A DNA stretch of 64,000 bases from Bradyrhizobium macuxiense. GTDB taxonomy: Bacteria; Pseudomonadota; Alphaproteobacteria; Rhizobiales; Xanthobacteraceae. The notes beneath the pieces are model-generated. The model saw nothing but the letters and a program-made list of their open reading frames with translations. It was not told the origin of the DNA and did no database searches. This document shows, piece after piece, positions 17,329 to 26,051 of the stretch (position 1 is its first letter; every line of letters begins with the position of its first letter). A program made the translations under genes and the position numbers. The stretch is taken from the NCBI RefSeq assembly GCF_007993935.1, contig NZ_VITY01000023.1:1-64000 (forward strand), given 5' to 3'.

Positions 17329-18489
17329 ATGCTTCCGAAAGCTGAAGCGGCATATTTCGCGATTGCCGATATTTCCGGCTACACCAATTTCCTCGCCGCG
17401 GTCGAACTCGACCATGCACAGGATATCATCGCCGATTTCATGGATGTGGTGGTGAAGGGGCTGCGCCCGCCATTTCGCCTCGCCAAGTTCGAGGGCGACG
17501 CTGCGTTCGTCTACACCACCGCCGAGACAATCGACGGCTCGCTGCTGCAGGATGCGATCGAGGGCGCCTATTTCAAGTTCCGCCGGCGCTTGCGCGACGT
17601 TCGCCAGGCCTCGACGTGCGAGTGCAGGGCCTGCGTCGCGATGGGCGATCTCGATTTCAAATTCGTCATCCATCACGGCGAGATGGTGAAGCAGAAGATG
17701 GGCGGCAGGGAAGAGCTCGCCGGGCGCGATGTCATCCTGGTCCACCGGCTGCTCAAGAATGCGGTTGGCGAGAAGGTCGGCGGACGCGCCTACGCGCTCT
17801 ACAGCGATGCGGCGATCCGCGCCATGGGCGTCGATCCGGTGGCGCAAGGTCTCGTGCCGCATCAGGAAACCATCGACATCATCGGCGATGTGACGCTGTG
17901 GGTCCGCGATCTCGAAGCGGCGTGGCAACACGATGACGCGCAAACGCGGATGGAGGTGACGCGCGAAGACGCCTACGCGATCCTCGAGTTCGATATCGCC
18001 GCGCCGCGGCAGACCGTGTGGGAGTTCATCACCGTGCCCGGGCAGTGGCGGAAATGGTGGGACGCCGACGATATCGTCGAGGAGTCAGGCAAGGGGCGAC
18101 GCGGTGTCGGCACCAAAAATCATTGTGCGCACGGCAACCATACCAACGTCGAGGAGACGCTCGACTGGCGTCCGGTCGATTACTTCACGGTCGGCATCAC
18201 GCTGCCGGTGCCCGGCGCGCCGCGCATCATCATGACCCGGGCAGTTCTGGACGGTCCGGACGGAACGTCCCGTTTCGAGCTGCGGATCGCCAAGCCGAAA
18301 CCGAAGGACAAAGCATTTCTCGATGGCGCCGCGGCCAAATTCGCCGAACGCATGACCCAGGCGATGGCTGGCCTGCGGTCGATGGTGGAAGGCAGGCAGC
18401 CCGGCGTCGACGCCATGGAAGAGCCGGCGCCGGCGCCCTCGAGCGGGCGCTTCCTGACCGAGCCGGTGAAATCCGGCCCGCGGGGATGA
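17329..18489 (+). CDS. DUF2652/cyclase-like domain fused to an SRPBCC domain
   Basis: A 386-residue two-domain protein. The N-terminal half (about residues 1-200) starts YFAIADISGYTNFL and has FEGDAAFV, positions that correspond to the metal-binding aspartates of class III nucleotidyl cyclases; it matches what is called DUF2652. The C-terminal half (about 210-345) is an SRPBCC/START-like hydrophobic-ligand pocket (EFDIAAPRQTVWEFIT then PGQWRKWWDAD). The start used has GGTGGAGG eight bases upstream. Whether the first domain is catalytic is unknown. Confidence 0.75.
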   Translation: MLPKAEAAYFAIADISGYTNFLAAVELDHAQDIIADFMDVVVKGLRPPFRLAKFEGDAAFVYTTAETIDGSLLQDAIEGAYFKFRRRLRDVRQASTCECRACVAMGDLDFKFVIHHGEMVKQKMGGREELAGRDVILVHRLLKNAVGEKVGGRAYALYSDAAIRAMGVDPVAQGLVPHQETIDIIGDVTLWVRDLEAAWQHDDAQTRMEVTREDAYAILEFDIAAPRQTVWEFITVPGQWRKWWDADDIVEESGKGRRGVGTKNHCAHGNHTNVEETLDWRPVDYFTVGITLPVPGAPRIIMTRAVLDGPDGTSRFELRIAKPKPKDKAFLDGAAAKFAERMTQAMAGLRSMVEGRQPGVDAMEEPAPAPSSGRFLTEPVKSGPRG

Positions 18490-18525
18490 AGTCCAGTAGT
18501 CGGTTCGGAGGTTAAGGCGCGCCGG

Positions 18526-19074
18526 TTACTTGCCGGAGCGCGGCAGCTCGCTGTTGTCGCGGATCGCGGCGCGGACCTTGGCCATGGTCGTGGTGCAGTA
18601 TTCCTCGCGCTCTTTCAGGAAACGCTGCTGCTGCGCGCGGAAATTGGCAACCCGTTCCCGCACCTCGGACCCGAAGTCGCCGCGGATGTCGAGTGTCGGG
18701 AAATGCGGCGGCTGCGCCGGCGGCGGGACCTCGACGACCGTCACCGCCAGGGGCGACGGCGCGGGGGGCAGGCCCTCGAGCACGGTCGGCACCGGAAGCG
18801 GGGGCGGCATGACGACCCTTGGGGCCTCCCTTGGGGCCTCGGCCGCAGGCTTGAGCTCCACGGTGGCTTCGGTCTCCAGGGTAGGCCTTGTCTCAGCCTT
18901 GGCTTCAGGCTTGGCCTCGGTCGCGACCGGCGGGGTGGCCGGCTGCGGGGCGGGCGTCGCGGCGGTTCGCCGGGCAGGCGCCGGCACTTCGGCGTCAGGC
19001 AGCTTGCCCTTCACCGACTGTACGAAGGCCATTGTCTGCGCGATCAGGAGATCGCGTTCTTTCATCCACTTCAT
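18526..19074 (-). CDS. hypothetical protein with Pro/Ala/Glu-rich linker
   Basis: A 182-residue soluble protein. A helical N-terminus (MKWMKERDLLIAQTMAFVQS) is joined by a long Ala-Pro-Glu low-complexity linker (about residues 35-125) to a helical C-terminal part (FGSEVRERVANFRAQQQRFL). No catalytic motif. Start chosen at the MKWMKERD methionine; a longer form adds ten poorly supported residues. Confidence 0.6.
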   Translation of the reverse strand: MKWMKERDLLIAQTMAFVQSVKGKLPDAEVPAPARRTAATPAPQPATPPVATEAKPEAKAETRPTLETEATVELKPAAEAPREAPRVVMPPPLPVPTVLEGLPPAPSPLAVTVVEVPPPAQPPHFPTLDIRGDFGSEVRERVANFRAQQQRFLKEREEYCTTTMAKVRAAIRDNSELPRSGK

Positions 19075-19208
19075 GGCGCACCTTGAGCGCGCGGATTCCA
19101 GCAAAGCAACCGCGCGGAATCAAGCGCCGGCCATCATGATGGTTGACGAAGACGCCTGTTTCACAGGTGCGGTGACATAATTGTGACATTCCCGGGGCGG
19201 GAGGACCG

Positions 19209-19427
19209 TCAGCGCTGGCGGGGATTGGTGTTCGGGACGAACGGGGTACCGACGATCCGGACCGGCGCCTGACGATCAGCCGGCGCTTGAATCGCAGCGG
19301 ACCGGGGCGCGGCGTTGGCCGGCAGGGGTGCCGGATCGAGCAGGGCGACGATGCCGGCAGCGGCCACGCTGAGCAGCGTGAAGCTGCCCAGAAGCAGTAA
19401 ATTGCGGTTGGCCTCGCGTAGCCTCAT
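19209..19427 (-). CDS. small membrane-anchored protein
   Basis: A 72-residue protein with one membrane helix (LLLLGSFTLLSVAAAGIVALL, slightly shortened at residues 9-28) and a Pro/Ala-rich exported tail ending PNTNPRQR. The frame is open much further upstream, but the upstream part is unlike protein and belongs to another small gene. No family recognised. Confidence 0.5.
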   Translation of the reverse strand: MRLREANRNLLLLGSFTLLSVAAAGIVALLDPAPLPANAAPRSAAIQAPADRQAPVRIVGTPFVPNTNPRQR

Positions 19428-19549
19428 GCGAGGAAAATCGCCTGAGGGCGCATAATGTTCCGAACAAATCCTCAAGGCGTTTTCGCGCAGTTTGGCCGCG
19501 GCTTGAGAAAGTGCCTCAGGGCCGACCTGAATGCTTGGCGGCGTCCCGA

Positions 19550-19748
19550 TCAGAAAATGAGCCAGCCGAGCGGCACCAGGATCGCGGCGGTGATGGCCCC
19601 TGCAAGCGCGAGGCGGCCGATCTTGTGAAGGGTCGATATCTGCGAACGGGTCGCGATGCGGTTGCCGATCCAGCCACCGGCCAAACCGGCGGATCGGCCA
19701 GCCCAAGATCGATTCGAGCAGGAAGAGGATGCCGTCGAGCGCTTCCAA
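19550..19748 (-). pseudogene. small two-helix membrane protein with apparent frameshift
   Basis: One reading frame encodes a hydrophobic helix (DGILFLLESILGW); the continuation in a different frame encodes GGWIGNRIATRSQISTLHKI followed by ALAGAITAAILVPLGWLIF and a stop. Each half looks like real membrane protein, but they are joined by a frame change near 19695-19700. Either this is a decayed gene, a sequencing error, or the downstream part has its own unrecognised start. Confidence 0.35.
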
Positions 19749-19805
19749 CTGTGTCCGTTGCGTGTGAGTTTCCTGACCGCGACAGCGCAAGCGGGGTCGG
19801 CAGCC

Positions 19806-19988
19806 TTAGTGGGCGGTCACCGCCTCGACAGGCGGCGGTTCGGCGCTCCGGGCCTCGATCAGGTCGGCGTAACGGCCATACTCCTCGGCCATTTCGAGCA
19901 GCTTTTCGCGCACCGTGGCGTCGGTGACCTGGCGGGCCAGCCGCCGCGCCTGATCGGACTGGAAGCGGTAATGGGCTGTGTCGGACAT
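19806..19988 (-). CDS. small helical hypothetical protein
   Basis: A 60-residue protein, nearly all helix (RFQSDQARRLARQVTDATVR, EKLLEMAEEYGRYADLIEAR), with no signal or membrane part. Short proteins of this form are frequent in Bradyrhizobium genomes. Function unknown. Confidence 0.65.
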   Translation of the reverse strand: MSDTAHYRFQSDQARRLARQVTDATVREKLLEMAEEYGRYADLIEARSAEPPPVEAVTAH

Positions 19989-20041
19989 GGTGGGCTCCTC
20001 ACACATGTGTAAGGGCCATCCGGCAAAGGTTCATCAAGCCG

Positions 20042-20251
20042 TCATTGAAGGGTCTGGGAACGTCCGGTCAGCGCGGACGCGGCCGCGTTCCCCGCTTTGT
20101 CCTCACGGACCTCGACCTCGAACCAGCCCATCTCCTTCAGCTCGCGTGCCTTCTTCTCGGCCGCATCTTCGCTGTCGCGCTTCAGCACGATTTGGCTGGT
20201 GCCATCCCGGGCAAGGATCAAATAGGTCATTGGCTGAGTCCCATCCGACAT
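20042..20251 (-). CDS. small hypothetical protein
   Basis: A 69-residue soluble protein (TYLILARDGTSQIVLKRDSE, then KARELKEMGWFEVEVRED), an alpha-beta pattern typical of very small rhizobial conserved proteins. A second ATG seven codons in is a possible start. Function unknown. Confidence 0.6.
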   Translation of the reverse strand: MSDGTQPMTYLILARDGTSQIVLKRDSEDAAEKKARELKEMGWFEVEVREDKAGNAAASALTGRSQTLQ

Positions 20252-20939
20252 TCTGCATACCCCGTTTTGGGCTGCAAGGACAGAAGCAAGACGAGGGATG
20301 GGTGAAGCTACGGGGATGATCCCACGATTCCTGCCAAGGCGAAGTGCGGCCGTGCTGTTTCCGAGCCGGCCCCGGCGCGCTGCGCCGGTCCGCAAGAGGT
20401 TTGCCTCCGCCGCGTACGGGCGCGTCCAACCGCTGGCCCGGTTACGTGCTTGGCAGGCGCGATCGTTGTCGCCGTTCGGCAGACGGGTGAGACGAATGAA
20501 TGCCGGTGCGCAGCAGCGCGATCGATGATGTGAAGCGCTGGCCGTGGACCGGAATAGTACGGCTCTCTCCGTGCTTGTGGGGAATCGAGCGAAGCGCTTT
20601 GATTGAGCAGCGAGTACGTGTTCGATTGCTCCTGGGGACGACGCTCGGCGTGAGCCGCAAAAAATCTGGATGGAGGACTCGATGCCCAGGCATTTCGGTT
20701 TGAAGGCAACATCCGCAGCGGGACGGTCTGCGTTCACGGGATCATCGAGAGATCTGCAGCAGCGGACTGCGTCGGCAGCGGCATCGAAGAACCAAGCTGC
20801 GGCCGGCGCACCAGCATCAAAGCTCTCGTCCCCGCCCGCGGAGCTGCCGTATTCTCCCGCGAGCTGGCGGGGCTGCCGCGGTCGACGGTCCATCTCGCTG
20901 GACTGAAGATCCACGCGACGCGGCATCGCCGCCCAGCCT
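20252..20939. other. gene-poor stretch
   Basis: About 690 bases without a convincing gene. The short open frames are Arg/Ser-rich, lack ribosome sites and look like out-of-frame GC-rich sequence. A 7-bp perfect hairpin (CCCAGCC-TTCAT-GGCTGGG) overlaps its right edge and the stop codon of the next leftward gene. It may be a decayed gene; nothing specific can be named. Confidence 0.5.
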
Positions 20940-21122
20940 TCATGGCTGGGACGGGTCGTATTTTTTCTCGCGCTTCAGGTCCATGCGCTCGATGCGTTCA
21001 TCGATCAGTCGATTCAGCCTCTCGTCCTGCAGCGAATCCTTCTTGAACAGCCCGCCATGCAGGCGATAGGCGAGGAGCAGCAGGACAACAGCCGCGCCCA
21101 CGAGATAGTACGACCAGTCCAT
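20940..21122 (-). CDS. small single-span membrane protein
   Basis: A 60-residue protein with one N-terminal helix (YYLVGAAVVLLLLAYRL) and a charged helical cytoplasmic tail (DERLNRLIDERIERMDLKRE). Length and layout resemble small stress-type membrane proteins. No family name recognised. Confidence 0.65.
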   Translation of the reverse strand: MDWSYYLVGAAVVLLLLAYRLHGGLFKKDSLQDERLNRLIDERIERMDLKREKKYDPSQP

Positions 21123-21321
21123 TGTCAGAACCGCGCCCGGCAGCCTCCATTATCGCAATGCACCGAGGGTAGGGCGAGTTCGGGCGTCTTGTCCAACGCT
21201 ATCCCTAGGCCGGGCCTGCCGAACATGTTTCGAAACATCAATGGGATGTAACGGCCGTAACATCGAGAGCGCCGGCAAACGGTGCCCAGGCGGCGTTGCC
21301 GGCGTCGCAGCGCAGGCCGGT

Positions 21322-21636
21322 TCAGTTGGAGCCCGCGAGGATGATCAGATTGTTGTAGACGGGCGTTGCGATGAAGGCGACCACATAGGCCATCTGGCGT
21401 TCGCTCTTGCCGTGCCACAGCATCCACATCACGAGATAGGTCAAGCCCAGCTTGGCAATCAGCCACCATTCACCCATCCACTCCTGGGTGAATCGCATGA
21501 TTGGGTTCAGTTCGCCCATTCCGCGCTGCAATATCTCGTTGGTGGTGATGAGATCCGAGTAGCCCATCAGCAGGGCTGAGACCAACAGCATTGCCTTCAG
21601 CAAAGATGTTCTCGCCCGCAACTGCTTTTCCGTCAT
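21322..21636 (-). CDS. small multi-span membrane protein (DUF5658-like)
   Basis: A 104-residue protein with three predicted membrane helices (LLKAMLLVSALLMGYSDLIT; EWWLIAKLGLTYLVMWML; MAYVVAFIATPVYNNLIIL). The pattern of a G-Y/F-x-D before the first loop and N-P-I-M after it resembles DUF5658. The internal ATG with an AGG six bases upstream was chosen. Confidence 0.65.
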   Translation of the reverse strand: MTEKQLRARTSLLKAMLLVSALLMGYSDLITTNEILQRGMGELNPIMRFTQEWMGEWWLIAKLGLTYLVMWMLWHGKSERQMAYVVAFIATPVYNNLIILAGSN

Positions 21637-21800
21637 CCGGTACCTGCCCGAAATCCGCATGTGGCTCGTTGTTCTACAATTTTGCGGACTATTTTCAGCC
21701 AGCGCAAGCCTCTGCGACCTGGTTGTCCAACGCCAAGTCTTCCAGACCGCGGTGCAAACCGGCGTTCGGCGGCGTGCGATGGGCTAGCATGGAGGGCTGG

Positions 21801-21872
21801 TGCCGGCTGAGGGGATTGAACCCCCGACCTTCAGTTTACAAAACTGCTGCTCTACCGCTGAGCTAAGCCGGC
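21801..21872 (-). tRNA. tRNA-Thr (anticodon TGT)
   Basis: A 72-nt cloverleaf on the reverse strand: acceptor GCCGGCT/AGCCGGC with discriminator A, D arm GCTC..GAGC, anticodon loop TTTGTAA (anticodon TGT, Thr), T arm GGGGGTTCAATCCCC. CCA is not encoded. Confidence 0.96.
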
Positions 21873-21979
21873 GACATGGAATGATTTGCGCGCTCGCATA
21901 GCAGACTTGGCGCGCCAGAGCCAGAACCCGGGGCCAGAACCCGGGAGGTTCGACGGGCCCTTTCCCATCGGCCGTCGGC

Positions 21980-22007
21980 AAAGAGGCGGCCCGAAGGCCG
22001 CCTCTTT
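21980..22007. terminator. rho-independent terminator
   Basis: A 12-bp perfect stem (AAAGAGGCGGCC / GGCCGCCTCTTT) around a CGAA tetraloop (UUCG on the reverse strand), just after the stop of the leftward secreted-protein gene. The T run is short but the hairpin is very strong. Confidence 0.85.
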
Positions 22008-22029
22008 CGCCGTCAACGCTACGCCTGAG

Positions 22030-22464
22030 CTATTGGCACGGGTGCTGGCGGCCGTCGCTGCCGCGGAACCAGGTGCCGGGGGTGCAGACAAGGCCGTTCT
22101 GCCGCACATATTCCGCGCTGCCCATCGGGGCGCGGGCATAATAGTCGGGGCCGCCGAACGGGGCGGTGGCGATCGCAGCCGCCGTGCCGACCGCGCCGCC
22201 GACCACGCCGGCCGCGACGCCGGCGGGGCCGGGGTCATACCGGTTGTAGCTGCCTTGCCAGTCGCGGTCCCGCCGATAGCTGCGGTGATGATAGGTGGTG
22301 CGCGTGGCGCCCGGTGCCATGGTCTGGCATCGAGCGTTCGGGTCGGCATTCGAGCAGCGCGCGGCAGTACCGATGGTCTGTTGCGCCATCGCGGGGCCGG
22401 CCACTACCGAGGCGAGCAGGGCTGCTGCGCCCAGGAAGGCGCCGCGCATCTTGAGCTGTGTCAT
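22030..22464 (-). CDS. secreted hypothetical protein
   Basis: A 144-residue protein: signal peptide (FLGAAALLASVVAGPAMA), Cys-containing middle, a Gly/Ala-rich hydrophobic stretch (GVAAGVVGGAVGTAAAIATA, glycine-zipper-like) and a tail VCTPGTWFRGSDGRQHPC. Glycine-zipper segments associate with the outer membrane. Ribosome site AGGAGACC. Function unknown. Confidence 0.7.
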   Translation of the reverse strand: MTQLKMRGAFLGAAALLASVVAGPAMAQQTIGTAARCSNADPNARCQTMAPGATRTTYHHRSYRRDRDWQGSYNRYDPGPAGVAAGVVGGAVGTAAAIATAPFGGPDYYARAPMGSAEYVRQNGLVCTPGTWFRGSDGRQHPCQ

Positions 22465-22660
22465 GCAAGGTCTCCTCTCGTCGTTGTGACGAGCTAATCT
22501 CGCCGCGCGGTGCCTGTTCCGACGCGGCCTTGGCCTGCGTTCAAACCAGTGTGAAGTTCCGCAACTCTCGCGCATGATGCGTTCCGGATCATGCTGCCTT
22601 TGACTGGAATTGCATGTACAGCGGTGTTCGATCTGATGTCGGCGCCGGCGCGGGGGATTG

Positions 22661-23353
22661 ATGTTCGGAATCTTGAGTCTTGGCTTTCTGCTCGGCATGC
22701 AGCATGCGCTGGAGCCGGATCACATCGCGGCGGTATCGAGCATCGCGGCGCGCCGCACCCATGTCGGTGATATCGTCAAGCATGGCCTGACCTGGGGCCT
22801 CGGCCACACGCTGACGCTGTTCATCTTTGCCGGCGTGGCGATCCTGCTCGGCCGCGCGATCCCCGAAACCGTTTCGCAGCCGATCGAGACCGCGGTCGGC
22901 GTCATGCTGGTCGGTCTCGGCGGGCATGTGTGGTGGCGGCTGTGGCGCGACCGCGTGCATTTCCACAGCCATTCGCATGGCGACACCACGCACTTCCACG
23001 CCCATAGCCACGCCGGCGAGACCGGGCCGCATGTCGGCACCGTGCACAGCCACGCGCACGGCTTCCGCTGGCGCACGCTGCTGGTCGGCCTGATGCACGG
23101 CATGGCGGGCTCGGCGGCGCTGTTGGTGCTGACGGTGTCGCAGGCGCCGAGCCCTGCGATCGGGCTTGGCTATGTCGCGCTGTTCGGTGTCGGCTCGATG
23201 ATCGGCATGGGCGTGCTGTCCAGCGTGATCGCGGTGCCGCTCGCGGCCTCGGCGCGCTGGCTGACCTGGGCCAATCGCGGCCTGCAAATGGCGGTCGGCG
23301 CGGTCACGATTGCGATCGGCATCCACTCGATCATCGAGAACGCCTTCACCTGA
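22661..23353 (+). CDS. NicO/UreH-type nickel-cobalt transporter-like protein
   Basis: A 230-residue membrane protein with six predicted helices. The first carries LGMQHALEPDHIAA, the metal-selecting HX4DH motif of the NiCoT/NicO superfamily. A long His-rich cytosolic loop (HFHSHSHGDTTHFHAHSH) follows the third helix, then GLMHGMAGSAA, a second family motif. Probably moves Ni2+ or Co2+; direction (uptake or efflux) is not clear. It is monocistronic. Confidence 0.85.
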   Translation: MFGILSLGFLLGMQHALEPDHIAAVSSIAARRTHVGDIVKHGLTWGLGHTLTLFIFAGVAILLGRAIPETVSQPIETAVGVMLVGLGGHVWWRLWRDRVHFHSHSHGDTTHFHAHSHAGETGPHVGTVHSHAHGFRWRTLLVGLMHGMAGSAALLVLTVSQAPSPAIGLGYVALFGVGSMIGMGVLSSVIAVPLAASARWLTWANRGLQMAVGAVTIAIGIHSIIENAFT

Positions 23354-23525
23354 CACAGGCTCGCCCCGGCGCGGCCGTTAACGATTTCTGATCCCGCTCG
23401 GCCGCATTGACCGGATGCCGATGCTTACGCGTTAGGCTTACTGCCAGTTTGGCCTGCGCCCTTAACCCTTCCGGCGAGCCGTTGCATTAGGCTGCACCTG
23501 GAACAATTCGGGACGCTGGGTGAAC

Positions 23526-23999
23526 ATGCGCGCAAGTCTTGCGCTGGCGATATTGGCTGCGATGAGCTCGACGGCGCTGGCCGGCGGGGGCTTCGACATC
23601 GTCGTGCCGGTGCGCCCCGGTGTGCCCATCATCATCAATGGCGTCGACGCCTCCTACGCGGTGGTCGAAAGCGCGATGGGGCTTGCCCGCAACGACTCGC
23701 TGGTGCCGACCGTCTATGGCGGCCGCCCGATCAGTCCCGAGCCGAATGTCGGCCACTATTATCCGAGCCTCGGCCGCATGCCGGGTTACGGCCGCCTCGA
23801 GATCGAGCCGCCGGCCAACCGCCGGCTGCCTCAGCCGGCCGAGAGCTATCACCAATCGTGGGGCGCGCACTCCGCGCCGCTGCCGGCACAGTCCAACATG
23901 CCGGTCGATCCGCCGCCGGTGATCTACGCGCCCGAGTTCAACGGACCGCGGCCGCTGCCGGGTCCGCCGATGCGGCCACCGCGACCGAGAGGCCCCTAA
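23526..23999 (+). CDS. secreted Pro-rich hypothetical protein
   Basis: A 157-residue protein with signal peptide (LALAILAAMSSTALAGG), a short beta-rich domain (DIVVPVRPGVPIIINGVDAS) and a long Pro-rich tail (RPLPGPPMRPPRPRG). A GTG two codons upstream could also be the start. Lies just ahead of another low-complexity secreted protein. Function unknown. Confidence 0.7.
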   Translation: MRASLALAILAAMSSTALAGGGFDIVVPVRPGVPIIINGVDASYAVVESAMGLARNDSLVPTVYGGRPISPEPNVGHYYPSLGRMPGYGRLEIEPPANRRLPQPAESYHQSWGAHSAPLPAQSNMPVDPPPVIYAPEFNGPRPLPGPPMRPPRPRGP

Positions 24000-24027
24000 A
24001 CCAGGGGCCCTCGGACAGAGGGCCCTT
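23991..24027 (+). terminator. pair of overlapping, mutually exclusive hairpins
   Basis: GGCCCCT-AAACC-AGGGGCC overlaps the stop codon of the preceding gene, and GGGCCCTC-GGACA-GAGGGCCC overlaps its right arm, followed by TTC. The two stems cannot form together. Without a real T run the terminator call is moderate. Confidence 0.5.
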
Positions 24028-24090
24028 CATAGCCACCAAGAGCTACGCGACGACAACAAGACCTACAGGCAAGATTTACAGGAGAGAGTA

Positions 24091-24525
24091 ATGCGTCAAA
24101 TGATCAAAGGACTGATTGCGGCCGTGGCCGTCATGGTGACCGCGCCCGCGATGGCGTGCGGCTTCAACCCCTGCGGCTATTCCGCGCCCGTCGTGAATTA
24201 CGGCTGCGGCGGTTGCGGTGGCTACGGCTATGGCTACGGCGGTTACGGTGCGGTCGAACGGCTGCCCGACCCGGATGCGGCCTATCCCGACACTGCGCAG
24301 CAGTACTACTACGTCAACCAGGGACCGGCCTACACCGGCCCGGGCAATTGGGCACCGCATCCGTACTACCGCGAAGGTTACGGCCGCCCGTACTACGGCC
24401 ATCGCCATTATGGCTACCGTCACTACGGCTACCGCCATCACTATGGCTATCGCCCACACTACGGCTATCGCTACGGCTACGCGCCGCATCGCTACGGCCA
24501 CCCGGTGCTGCGTCGCTACTACTGA
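24091..24525 (+). CDS. secreted Gly/Tyr/His-rich protein
   Basis: A 144-residue protein: signal peptide ending AMA, Cys in CGFNPCGYS, Gly-Tyr repeats (GYGYGYGGYG) and a C-terminal run of HYGYR-like repeats (HRHYGYRHYGYRHHYGYR). Glycine-tyrosine-rich secreted proteins of this form occur in many Bradyrhizobium. Likely surface-exposed; metal binding is possible from the His content. Confidence 0.7.
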   Translation: MRQMIKGLIAAVAVMVTAPAMACGFNPCGYSAPVVNYGCGGCGGYGYGYGGYGAVERLPDPDAAYPDTAQQYYYVNQGPAYTGPGNWAPHPYYREGYGRPYYGHRHYGYRHYGYRHHYGYRPHYGYRYGYAPHRYGHPVLRRYY

Positions 24526-24548
24526 TCCGGCGATCTGTCGAAGCCGGC

Positions 24549-24580
24549 AACGCCCGTTCGCATGACGCGAGCGGGCGTTC
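24549..24580 (+). terminator. rho-independent terminator
   Basis: A 13-bp stem, AACGCCCGTTCGC with GCGAGCGGGCGTT (one T-G pair), loop ATGAC, followed by CTTCGTTTG. It lies 24 bases after the stop of the Gly/Tyr-rich protein gene. The 250 bases from here to the rlmB stop hold nothing recognisable. Confidence 0.75.
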
Positions 24581-24832
24581 TTCGTTTGAAGTCGGGCCGC
24601 TGCTGGAAGGGGCGCCGCATCCCCCGCACGCGAGCGCCGCAGGTGCGCGCTGCCAAAATATCGAAAACAACCCCATGCAAAGCAGCTGGCGGCGGCGGCG
24701 TTCGACAGGACGACTTGACGCGTCGGGCAAATCAGGGGTATATTTCTAATATTCCGAAATCATGCCGCTTCGCAAGCGCCTCCGGCCCGCAAGTGCTACC
24801 ATCAAGTGCTGCGGCCCCATCCAGATATCAAG

Positions 24833-25660
24833 CTAGCCCATCAGCCCGAGCCGGCTGGCGCCGATATAGAGCGCGAGCGCCGCGGCGTTCGACACGTTCA
24901 GGCTCTTGATCTCGCCGGGCATGTCGAGGCGCGCGACCACGCGGCAGGTCTCGCGGGTCAATTGCCGCAAGCCCTTGCCTTCGGCGCCGAGCACCAGCGC
25001 GAGCGGCGCTTGCAGTTGAACCTTGCCGAGATCCTCCGCGCCCTCGCTGTCGAGGCCGACGGTCTGGAAGCCGTGCTCGTTCAGCTCGTTGAGCGCGCGC
25101 GCCAGGTTCTGCACCGTCACAACAGGGACCAGTTCGAGCGCGCCGGAGGCTGACTTCGCCAGCACGCCGGTCGCCTCCGGGCTGTGCCGGGCGGTGGTGA
25201 TGATCGCCTTCACCGCGAATGCCGCGGCCGAGCGCAGGATGGCGCCGACATTGTGCGGGTCGGTGATCTGGTCGAGCACCAGCACCATGCCCTCCTGCGC
25301 CAGCGTGTCGATGCCGGGCGAGGGCAGGGGATCGGCCTCCGCCAAGAGGCCCTGATGCACGGCATCGGGGGTGAGGCGCCGGTCGAGGTCGCCGGGCCGG
25401 ACGATCTCCGGAGTGACGCGGGTCGCGATGTTTTCCTCGGCGAGCCGGCGCGCCGCGTTCTCGGTAAGGTAAAGCTTGCGGATCTGCCGGTCCGGGTTGG
25501 CGAGCGCTGCCGCCACCGTGTGCCAGCCGTACAGAATCACCGGTCCGTCGGAACCGGATTCGCGTTCCCGCCGGCCCTGCGGCCGGCCGAATTTCGGCCC
25601 TTTTTGGAAGGGTTTACCGCCCTTGCCTCGGAAATTGGGTTTGCGGTCGCGATCGCTCAT
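24833..25660 (-). CDS. rlmB: 23S rRNA (guanosine-2251) 2'-O-methyltransferase RlmB
   Basis: A 275-residue SPOUT-class methyltransferase: N-terminal basic extension, substrate-binding domain (ILYGWHTVAAALANPDRQIR), then the trefoil-knot domain with motifs DPHNVGAILRSAAAF, LVLGAEGKGLR and SLNVSNAAALALY. RlmB methylates G2251 of the 23S P-loop with S-adenosylmethionine. Of the length usual in alphaproteobacteria. A tRNA cluster is adjacent, as often seen. Confidence 0.93.
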   Translation of the reverse strand: MSDRDRKPNFRGKGGKPFQKGPKFGRPQGRRERESGSDGPVILYGWHTVAAALANPDRQIRKLYLTENAARRLAEENIATRVTPEIVRPGDLDRRLTPDAVHQGLLAEADPLPSPGIDTLAQEGMVLVLDQITDPHNVGAILRSAAAFAVKAIITTARHSPEATGVLAKSASGALELVPVVTVQNLARALNELNEHGFQTVGLDSEGAEDLGKVQLQAPLALVLGAEGKGLRQLTRETCRVVARLDMPGEIKSLNVSNAAALALYIGASRLGLMG

Positions 25661-25854
25661 GTGAGGCTTGTGTCACGGCTCTCGAATATTGGCAATTTAA
25701 CCTCCAAATAGGCGGCCCGCTTGGTTGACTTTGGGGACCGCCTTCCCCCATAAACGCGCCCGACCGCGCACCCGCTTCGGGTCGGCCGGTTATCAGCGTC
25801 ATTTCGATGACCCGGTCCGCCGCCACTCGCGCGGCCGGTCTGATGCTGTTGGAC

Positions 25855-25940
25855 GGGGGAGTGTCCCGAGTGGCAAAGGGAGCTGACTGTAAATCAGCCG
25901 CCTCATGGCTTCGCAGGTTCGAGTCCTGCCTCCCCCACCA
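25855..25940 (+). tRNA. tRNA-Tyr (anticodon GTA)
   Basis: A long-variable-arm (class II) tRNA of 86 nt with CCA encoded: acceptor GGGGGAG/CTCCCCC, anticodon arm CTGACTGTAAATCAG (GTA), variable arm CCGCCTCATGGCTTCGC, T arm GCAGGTTCGAGTCCTGC. An integrase gene lies 350 bases downstream, pointing at it, which makes its 3' end a likely attachment site. Confidence 0.95.
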
Positions 25941-26025
25941 TCACGCAATCGTCTGATAAATCAGACGAATCTCGGCTCTGAGATTGAGTGAATTCCGAGC
26001 CATGCGACCCGTGCGCGGCACGAAA

Positions 26026-26051
26026 AAAGGGTCGCATCCGTGCGACCCTTT
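26026..26051. terminator. bidirectional hairpin terminator
   Basis: AAAGGGTCGCA-TCCG-TGCGACCCTTT, an 11-bp perfect stem with A and T runs on the outer sides. It lies between the tRNA-Tyr gene and the integrase stop. A shorter CGTCTGA-TAAA-TCAGACG hairpin is directly after the tRNA. The remaining 240 bases to the integrase hold no recognisable gene. Confidence 0.8.
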
